From positions 1-60,364 of the forward strand of contig CAMACX010000014.1 of the NCBI GenBank assembly GCA_945831575.1: a DNA stretch of 60,364 bases. The letters run 5' to 3'. The notes below the pieces were generated by a model that saw only the letters and a program-made list of their open reading frames with translations, made no database searches and was not told the DNA's origin. Every line of letters starts with the position of its first letter. Position 1 is the first letter of the stretch. The translations under genes were made by a program, and so were the position numbers. Below, piece by piece: positions 54,677 through 60,364 of this stretch. This DNA is from an uncultured Mediterranea sp. Lineage in GTDB: Bacteria > Bacteroidota > Bacteroidia > Bacteroidales > Bacteroidaceae.

Positions 54677-55906
54677 ATGAAGGCATTATATTATTATTGC
54701 ACGGGCGAAAGTCACCTAGCTACTGGAAAGCCATGCCAGGACTGTGCTTATGCTGAGAGTACCGCTCACTACTCCATGGCCATCGTAAGTGATGGTCATG
54801 GAGGTGAACGGTATTTCAGGAGTCAGTTTGGCTCAAGCTTTCTGGTAAAGATAACTAAAGAGGCTCTTAAAGTCTTCGCATCTGCTTCGGAAGAGGGGCA
54901 GATTCCTCTATCTGGAAAAGCATTTACGCAATTTGGGGTTGGAGATTCTTCATTTGAGTCGGGCAATAGGGTGATTCATGATAGGTTGATGTGGCTTTTC
55001 TCTTCGATTATCAATCAATGGAATCAAGCAATAGCCGAACATGCACGTACTAACGAACTCTCTCAATGGGAACAGGAGCATGTAAGTGAGGAATACAAAC
55101 AGGAGTTCCTTACCAAACGGAATAATCCGGATGCGACATTTGAGAAGACGTATGGATGCACGTTGATGGCCTATCTACAGACTCCCCATTACTGGATTGC
55201 CTTTCAATTGGGTGATGGAAAACTGGTCACTATGCATGAGGAGAATGGTGCTATTGTTTTCAAGCAGCCGGTACCTTGGGATGACCGTTGTTTCCTCAAT
55301 AAAACAACGTCCATCTGCGATTCGGATGCCTTGCATGAGTTCAGATACTGCTATCAAGGAGATGGTCAATTTCCGATAGCTGCCTTCTTAGGCTCTGATG
55401 GTATTGACGATTCGTACGGAGATGGCGAGTACCTTAACAACTTCTATGCGAACCTCTTTAAGCAGATTGTCAAATCTGGGCAGGAAGAGGCTTGGAGGGT
55501 GCTGAAGAAGTCGCTTCCTCAGATTAGTAAGGTGGGAAGCAAAGATGACATGTCGGTGGCATGTGTTTATGATGATTCCAATCAACGTCATGATTTCCAT
55601 CAAGTAGTTAGCTATCAGAAGCACAATCTTATGAATAAAAAGGAGCAGGTTCATCTTAGAATAACTGAACTTATAGCCAAGGTAGAGAAATTAAGCTCTG
55701 GAAATCTGAGTGATAACGGGCCAAGTGTAGAATATCAATATGCTTTAAAAGACCTCGATAAAGCCCATAAGTTGAAAGACAGAATCCGAAAACAGATGAA
55801 GGAGCTAGATGGAGAGCTTGAGCGATTTGAAAATAGTTGTAAGAGGATGAAACCCTCTAGGTCGGTGGATCACCACAAGACAATGAGTAGTTTAAGGAAG
55901 AAATAG
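54677..55906 (+). CDS. PP2C-family protein phosphatase
   Basis: A 409-residue phosphatase. The PPM fold starts early with GKPCQDCAY (about 17-25), followed by the metal motif SDGHGG (Asp39-Gly40) and, later, LGSDGIDDSYGDG and KVGSKDDMSVACVYD with metal Asps. After about residue 310 comes a charged coiled coil (MNKKEQVHLRITELIAKVEK, later KDRIRKQMKELDGELERFE). It should reverse the kinase phosphorylation. The coiled coil may dock it on the ZorA-like coiled coil; this is a guess. Confidence 0.88.
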   Translation: MKALYYYCTGESHLATGKPCQDCAYAESTAHYSMAIVSDGHGGERYFRSQFGSSFLVKITKEALKVFASASEEGQIPLSGKAFTQFGVGDSSFESGNRVIHDRLMWLFSSIINQWNQAIAEHARTNELSQWEQEHVSEEYKQEFLTKRNNPDATFEKTYGCTLMAYLQTPHYWIAFQLGDGKLVTMHEENGAIVFKQPVPWDDRCFLNKTTSICDSDALHEFRYCYQGDGQFPIAAFLGSDGIDDSYGDGEYLNNFYANLFKQIVKSGQEEAWRVLKKSLPQISKVGSKDDMSVACVYDDSNQRHDFHQVVSYQKHNLMNKKEQVHLRITELIAKVEKLSSGNLSDNGPSVEYQYALKDLDKAHKLKDRIRKQMKELDGELERFENSCKRMKPSRSVDHHKTMSSLRKK

Positions 55907-55916
55907 TATAGAAACG

Positions 55917-57014
55917 ATGGGTACATGCAAGTATTGTGGAAAAGAGGCAGGTTGGTTCTCACGCGCTCATGCAGAGTGCAAGAATCAGCATGAGCAAGGT
56001 GTAAACGAATTCAAAGCTGTAGTAAGCCATTATTTTACTGGTCGTGATACTGCTATGGGTGTACGAAGCGCCAAGGACAGATTGCGGGTCAATACATTCT
56101 TGTCGGATGAAGATATCTGCCGTGTGGCGGAGGTAGAAATCCGACGCTATACAGATAGTATCCATCGGCCTTATTCTCCAGCATCCATGCGACTGATGGA
56201 TGATTTCCTGAACGTGATAGGTGTGGCTTACAGCAGTATAAACCGCAATGGTGCTGTAGATGAATTTACTAAGAAACTGATGCGTGGTTTTATGGTGGAA
56301 TATTTCACTGGAGGTTTGTCTTTGCCTGTCGCACATCAACGTTGTGAGAAAGTACTTGGCAAATTCCCCATGGCACAAGCCAATATTGAAGATGCTTACC
56401 TCCATGTACTAAATAAAGCAGCTACAAACTTTATGCAGGGTGGTGTAATCTCAGACAGCGACCAGCAACGGATAGACGATTACGTCAACTATCTCCATCT
56501 GCCTGTCAACAACCTGCCGGTGAAGTATCAAAACAGTCAGCTAAGCAAATTGGCTCAACTCAGCATCTTGAAGCAGTTGCAAAATGGAGCGATGCCTGTC
56601 AATGCCATGCCAGTTCCCATCATGTTAGGGAAGGGAGAGACGATACTGTGGACCTACGATGGAGTAATCATGTATCAGGAGAAGACGGTGAAGGAGTATG
56701 GTGGTAGAAGAAGCGGTTGGTCTTTTAGGGTGATGAAGGGAGTGACCTATCACACAGGCGGTACCAGAATCAAGCCTATAGAGCACACCTATATGGATGA
56801 AAAAGGTACAGGAACGCTTTATATCACAAACAAGCATTTGATCTTCCAAAGTCCAACGGCTGCCCAAAAGGTTCCCTACACCAAGATGATTGGTGTGACT
56901 CCATACAGCGACGGCATAGAAGTGCATCGCGACGGAGCCAATGCCAAACGCCTCACTTTCCAGGGATTTGATAGTTGGTTCTTAATGAACCTCCTGTCTT
57001 ATGTTGTTCAGTAA
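55917..57014 (+). CDS. Zinc-binding protein with C-terminal PH/GRAM-like domain
   Basis: A 365-residue protein. The N-terminus has a C-x2-C...H-x2-C knuckle (C4, C7, H19, C22). A central all-helical part (about 30-215) is not recognised. The C-terminal part (about 235-365) alternates beta-strands and ends GTLYITNKHLIFQSP, then KMIGVTPYSDGIEVHRDG and a helix (FLMNLLSYV), the pattern of bacterial PH/GRAM-like domains. PH-like domains of this type bind membrane or protein partners. Begins 10 bases after the phosphatase gene. Confidence 0.65.
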   Translation: MGTCKYCGKEAGWFSRAHAECKNQHEQGVNEFKAVVSHYFTGRDTAMGVRSAKDRLRVNTFLSDEDICRVAEVEIRRYTDSIHRPYSPASMRLMDDFLNVIGVAYSSINRNGAVDEFTKKLMRGFMVEYFTGGLSLPVAHQRCEKVLGKFPMAQANIEDAYLHVLNKAATNFMQGGVISDSDQQRIDDYVNYLHLPVNNLPVKYQNSQLSKLAQLSILKQLQNGAMPVNAMPVPIMLGKGETILWTYDGVIMYQEKTVKEYGGRRSGWSFRVMKGVTYHTGGTRIKPIEHTYMDEKGTGTLYITNKHLIFQSPTAAQKVPYTKMIGVTPYSDGIEVHRDGANAKRLTFQGFDSWFLMNLLSYVVQ

Positions 57015-57052
57015 TCATATTGAGTTCTAACTTATAACTAATTGTTTGCATA

Positions 57053-57898
57053 ATGAACTTTGAAGATGCTATTATAGAAACCATCAATCAGTTTGGGAGG
57101 GATGTGATTGGTGATCCGCGTTTTGTCAATATTCTGTCTGACATGCATGGGTATAAAGATTTTCCTGCGTGTAAAGGAATCCTTTCTGCAATTATCAAAG
57201 ATGGTACTAATGGGAAACTATTCTTGAGGCAATCCATTCCTACGGAAGCAGAAATCCGTCAAATGGTTATACTCATTAATAAACAGTATGGTTTCCAGCA
57301 AGATCTGATTGAATATGTCTTTTTTTCTATTAGAAATGCTTTAATGCCTGAGGATGAGAGGCCCAATCATCTCGGTCGGCAGTATGAGTATATCGGTCAA
57401 GAGGATGAATATGGCTTTCGTGAAGTACATCATAATGGAAAGACTGGTGTAATAGATAGCATGAATCGAGAGGTCGTACCAATTGTTTATGATTCCGTGG
57501 GTTCTTTTAACGAAGGCGTAGCTGCTGTTGAACAAAATGGCAAATATGGGTATGTTGATACTAGCGGGAGGGTCATTATACCAGTACAGTTTGACACCGC
57601 TTACTCGTTTAAGCATCATATTGCCAAAGTACGAAATGCAGGTAAGTTTGGACTGATTAATAAACAAGGGAAAATTATTCTTCCTGTACAATTTGAATCT
57701 ATAAGTTATGAATCTGATGGTTACATTGGTATTCAGCAAGCAGGAAAGTGGGGCTTTTGTGATACAAGTGGAAATGTAATAATTACACCTAGGTACTACA
57801 AAATAATAAAGCCATTCTCGAAAGGATTTGCCGCCGTTGATAATGGCGGTTCAAGAGTGATTATAGATAATAAAGGTAACATCAAAAAATATTATTAA
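57053..57898 (+). CDS. WG-repeat protein sharing its N-terminal domain with the PEGA protein
   Basis: A 281-residue protein. Residues about 1-100 resemble the first 118 of the PEGA protein (INQFGRDVIGDPRFVNILSD...ILSAIIKDG, and later QYGFQQDLIEYVFFSIRNAL). Then come about five WG (KWG) beta-repeats: GKTGVIDSMNREVVPIVYDS, GKYGYVDTSGRVIIPVQFD, GKFGLINKQGKIILPVQFES, GKWGFCDTSGNVIITPRY, and a last half unit. WG repeats are binding platforms. One base separates it from the ZorA-like gene, so the two are translated together. Confidence 0.85.
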   Translation: MNFEDAIIETINQFGRDVIGDPRFVNILSDMHGYKDFPACKGILSAIIKDGTNGKLFLRQSIPTEAEIRQMVILINKQYGFQQDLIEYVFFSIRNALMPEDERPNHLGRQYEYIGQEDEYGFREVHHNGKTGVIDSMNREVVPIVYDSVGSFNEGVAAVEQNGKYGYVDTSGRVIIPVQFDTAYSFKHHIAKVRNAGKFGLINKQGKIILPVQFESISYESDGYIGIQQAGKWGFCDTSGNVIITPRYYKIIKPFSKGFAAVDNGGSRVIIDNKGNIKKYY

Positions 57899-57899
57899 T

Positions 57900-59309
57900 A
57901 TGAGCGAAGCAGTTTTTCATGCGATATTCAATTGGTATAATGCCATAGTAGTTTTTGGGGGCGGTGCTATAGCTATTTGTTTTAGCCTGAGTTATAGAAA
58001 AACAAAATCCCGTCCTCTTCTCACTTCACTTCCAGGTATTTTTACCTCCTTGGGATTGTTTGGTACATTTTTATCTATCGTAATTTCTTTAGGTGACATC
58101 AAAGCTAGTGATTTTTCTATGAATGACCAATCTGCGTCTGAGGCCTCACTTGTTAAGAATATGACTCCATCAGAGATTACTGAGGAGGCTTTGGATATGG
58201 AGAATGGTGTAAGAGAGACGGTGGGAATGAGTAAGCAAACCCCATCGAATACGGATAAGACTATAGAAATCATATCAGGCCTTGTTCCTGCATTCACCTC
58301 GTCAATAATCGGCCTTATCATGGCTTTATTAGCAACAGTCATTACAAAATGGCTTTTTTCCAAAGAAGATGTTTTGATTGATGGAAAAACGAACAAAACG
58401 ACACCAGAAGAAAGTTTATATAATATCTATGTGCTTCTTACTCAGCAGAAGGATAGTGTTGAAGAGTATAATCAGCAGTTGAAGAAGAACATAGCAGAAC
58501 AGAACAAAATCTTAGAACAGTATCTCAAAAGCTTTGAAGATAAGTTGAATGGCATCTTTGGGCACATTCAGTCTTCTATAACTGACCAGGTGGACTCAAT
58601 TGGTGCAAAGCAGATGGAACGAGCAGAACAGATGCTGACACAAATCTCCGAAAGTCTTGCCACTGTAACGAAAGAGATACTAGCTTCGCAGAAATCATCT
58701 GTGGAAGGCCTTGTAAACGAAACCAACTTGCAACTTAAGGATATGGCATCAAGTATTGCCTCTCAATATGCGCTTATACAGAAAAATGCCAATGACAATA
58801 TAGTGTCTATGACTGCTCTCAAGGAGCAGTACGCAACAGCCAATGAAGACCTGTTGCAGCAAACCATCAAGCTCAATCAACGGGTTACGGATGATATGAG
58901 AGATTCTTTGAATTCTTTTGTCAGTGACATTTCTGCATCAGTCAATTCAGAATGTGCTCAACTTCATGCTTCAATCGAATCTAATGTTCAGGCATTGGAC
59001 AAAGCATATACATTCATTAAAGACCGCATTGCTCAGATAACCTCTGATTATGATCAAGCTAGCCTTGCTTATCGTGATGCGGTTTCGGTAGCTCATAGGC
59101 AAAATGAATCGGCAGAAAATACAATCAGGAAGGCAAATGAAAGTCTTGAGTTGTTGGCAGAAACCAACGCGAAAGTAGGCAATTTGCTTGATGCCTTCAA
59201 AGATAGGCAGGATAATATTGAGAGTCTTGTATCTCATATCAGCGAAATAAGCTGTGCTATAGAAGCTCTGCAAAATATTGAACTCCAATTAAAAAGAATC
59301 AATAAATAA
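57900..59309 (+). CDS. ZorA/MotA-TolQ-ExbB-like membrane protein with long coiled coil
   Basis: A 469-residue membrane protein. Helix 1 (about 13-33); helix 2 (about 45-65) with the MotA/ExbB-type GIFTSLGLFGTFLSI; an ~58-residue insert; helix 3 (about 125-150) with GLVPAFTSSIIGLIMALLATVITKW. From about 175 to 465 it is a nearly continuous coiled coil with repeated NQ/LE/KD heptads. This is the ZorA plan: ion-channel stator with a long cytoplasmic tail. Its stop codon overlaps the start of the ZorB-like gene (TAATG). It is expected to convert the ion gradient to motion or signal through the tail. Confidence 0.85.
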   Translation: MSEAVFHAIFNWYNAIVVFGGGAIAICFSLSYRKTKSRPLLTSLPGIFTSLGLFGTFLSIVISLGDIKASDFSMNDQSASEASLVKNMTPSEITEEALDMENGVRETVGMSKQTPSNTDKTIEIISGLVPAFTSSIIGLIMALLATVITKWLFSKEDVLIDGKTNKTTPEESLYNIYVLLTQQKDSVEEYNQQLKKNIAEQNKILEQYLKSFEDKLNGIFGHIQSSITDQVDSIGAKQMERAEQMLTQISESLATVTKEILASQKSSVEGLVNETNLQLKDMASSIASQYALIQKNANDNIVSMTALKEQYATANEDLLQQTIKLNQRVTDDMRDSLNSFVSDISASVNSECAQLHASIESNVQALDKAYTFIKDRIAQITSDYDQASLAYRDAVSVAHRQNESAENTIRKANESLELLAETNAKVGNLLDAFKDRQDNIESLVSHISEISCAIEALQNIELQLKRINK

Positions 59310-60052
59310 TGGGAAGAATATCTTTTAGAGATAACGGTGAGGAGCATAATTTCTGGCAAAATTATACAGACCTTATGTCAGGCTTCTTGATTGTCTTCAT
59401 AATCACTAGCCTCGTAGCATATGTTGGGTATAAAAGTTTCGTTGATATCTTTACAGATACCTCACATGGTGAAGTGACTGTGCAAGACGTTGTAGTTAAT
59501 CATAAGCTATACAAGAAGATTCGTGAATTTCAAGTAGTATCTCGAACGATAGGAAAACAAAGCAAGTATTTTACTTACAACGACAAGTTCAAGCGTTTCG
59601 AATGTTCCATAGATGTTCAGTTTGATGTCGGGCAATCAATCATTAAAGCCCAGTATATAGAACCATTACATGCGGCAGGAAAGGAACTGGAGAATCTGAT
59701 TAAGGCATTTCAAGATAAATCTGAGAACATTGCATTTAAGGTGATTATTGATGGACGAGCTGCAAATAATAGGAATCAAGATGTAAATAATGGCTTGCCT
59801 TGGAAAGAAGGTGACCCAACCTGGAGAGCGATGGAAGTGGTAAGTTACGAAAGGGCCAGGGCTGTACGTGACCTTTGGAAGAGTAAGGGAATTTTCAGTA
59901 ATAAAGACTCTCTCTCCAACGTGGATGTAATCATTTCGGGCTCCGGATTCGGTGGAAGAGGACGTTATACTCATTACGCTGGATGTAAGGAAGACATGGA
60001 AGCCAAAAATAAAACCTTTATCATTCAAATCATACCATACATAAATTTTTAA
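59309..60052 (+). CDS. ZorB/MotB-like OmpA-domain protein
   Basis: A 247-residue partner of the preceding protein. After a short polar start, the single helix (about 22-42) carries the MotB/ZorB signature NFWQNYTDLMSGFLIVFII, with Asp21 at the ion-binding position. A linker and an OmpA-type peptidoglycan-binding domain follow (about 98-245): FDVGQSIIK, SYERARAVRDLWKSKGI, SGSGFGGRG, and NKTFIIQI in place of the usual NRRVEI. It would anchor the stator to the cell wall. The domain has a large insertion (about 145-165) versus typical OmpA. Confidence 0.88.
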   Translation: MGRISFRDNGEEHNFWQNYTDLMSGFLIVFIITSLVAYVGYKSFVDIFTDTSHGEVTVQDVVVNHKLYKKIREFQVVSRTIGKQSKYFTYNDKFKRFECSIDVQFDVGQSIIKAQYIEPLHAAGKELENLIKAFQDKSENIAFKVIIDGRAANNRNQDVNNGLPWKEGDPTWRAMEVVSYERARAVRDLWKSKGIFSNKDSLSNVDVIISGSGFGGRGRYTHYAGCKEDMEAKNKTFIIQIIPYINF

Positions 60053-60055
60053 CCT

Positions 60056-60364
60056 ATGAGAGTTCGTGATTTAAGACAATATATAGAGTCCATTCCAGGT
60101 TCAAGCTATAATATTTCAGAACTAGGTACTCACCGTGAGCCTTTCCTTACCTATATGGGTGGGCATTACCAAAGTGTTGAGCAGGTCAAGAAGTTTATTG
60201 AAAGCTCTTCTAGCTTCGCTACTAATGCTGAGGAACAACTTTTTTATGAGTTTGTCCAAAATGCCTACGATGCGCATGCGGATTCATTGTTCTTTTTCGC
60301 AGATGAAAGGTATTTGGTCGTGTTGAATAATGGAACCCCTTTTTATACGGACTTTGACTTGCAG
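60056..60364 (+). CDS. GHKL (Hsp90/sacsin-like) ATPase, N-terminal part (runs off the window)
   Basis: The first 103 residues are visible and the frame is open to the end of the window. After a start MRVRDLRQYIESIPG, the Bergerat N-box is EEQLFYEFVQNAYDAHAD (Glu and Asn of E...N), and LVVLNNGTPF is the G1-like segment. This matches the sacsin N-terminal/Hsp90-like ATP-binding fold. It begins 3 bases after the ZorB-like stop. The effector part, if any, would lie beyond the window. Confidence 0.85.
   Translation, partial: MRVRDLRQYIESIPGSSYNISELGTHREPFLTYMGGHYQSVEQVKKFIESSSSFATNAEEQLFYEFVQNAYDAHADSLFFFADERYLVVLNNGTPFYTDFDLQ

Noticed and set aside
51033..60364. Classical tellurite-resistance (ter) operon
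   Set aside because: No TerB, TerC, TerD or TerZ-like genes are present; only the phosphorylation triad and the metal-binding ribbon are shared.

Overview
The window comes from a Bacteroidales chromosome (Bacteroidaceae/Prevotellaceae type). This rests on a SusC/SusD pair, GH95 and GH20 enzymes with Bacteroides-style signal peptides, a YfhO-like membrane protein, DUF4491 and DUF3783 proteins, an S-ribosylhomocysteine lyase next to an MTA/SAH nucleosidase, and many promoters with the Bacteroidetes TAnnTTTG -7 box, several with TTTG about 20 bp upstream. The species cannot be fixed from this sequence alone.

Layout. 1-530: AT-rich remnant ending a PLD-type helicase or nuclease gene, beside a tRNA-Met. 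700-4200: Lrp/AsnC regulator with DUF4491, two FKBP prolyl isomerases, and a divergent class III sirtuin. 4200-13450: a leftward surface-glycan block (metG, DUF3783, Wzx-type flippase, a fucosyltransferase-like/LicD fusion, three glycosyltransferases). 13450-14190: non-coding, repeat-rich. 14190-21200: sensor histidine kinase, YfhO-like protein, mtnN-luxS, XRE-cupin regulator. 21690-31510: susC-susD, a hipBA-type toxin-antitoxin pair and a GH95 alpha-L-fucosidase. 31510-32270: non-coding, with three different repeat structures. 32270-38310: small secreted peptide, ferredoxin, dnaX, a membrane protein, FtsB/DivIC, MscS channel, MalY/PatB aminotransferase, L19. 38450-48050: permuted 5'-nucleotidase, two GH3-serine hydrolase paralogues and a GH20 hexosaminidase, which together look like an amino-sugar or peptidoglycan-fragment scavenging block. 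Then an NhaC antiporter.

49650 to the right end is an accessory island, visibly more AT-rich than the core. A 5'-truncated AlbA_2-type gene remnant sits between two copies of a ~108 bp direct repeat, each with an intact promoter. A possible structured RNA follows. From 51033 a tightly packed operon of ten genes runs off the window: PEGA protein, TerY_C-type zinc ribbon, Ser/Thr kinase with zinc ribbon, TerY-like vWA protein, PP2C phosphatase, zinc/PH-like protein, WG-repeat protein, a ZorA/MotA-like membrane coiled-coil protein, a ZorB/MotB-like OmpA protein and the start of a GHKL (Hsp90/sacsin-like) ATPase.

My inference is that this operon is a phosphorylation-controlled, ion-motive-force-driven conflict or stress system. 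It combines the TerY-P signalling triad (kinase, phosphatase, vWA), known from comparative genomics of tellurite-resistance systems, with a Zorya-like motor and a GHKL ATPase. The first and seventh proteins share a similar N-terminal domain that I do not recognise. This operon is the best candidate for a little-described system in the window.
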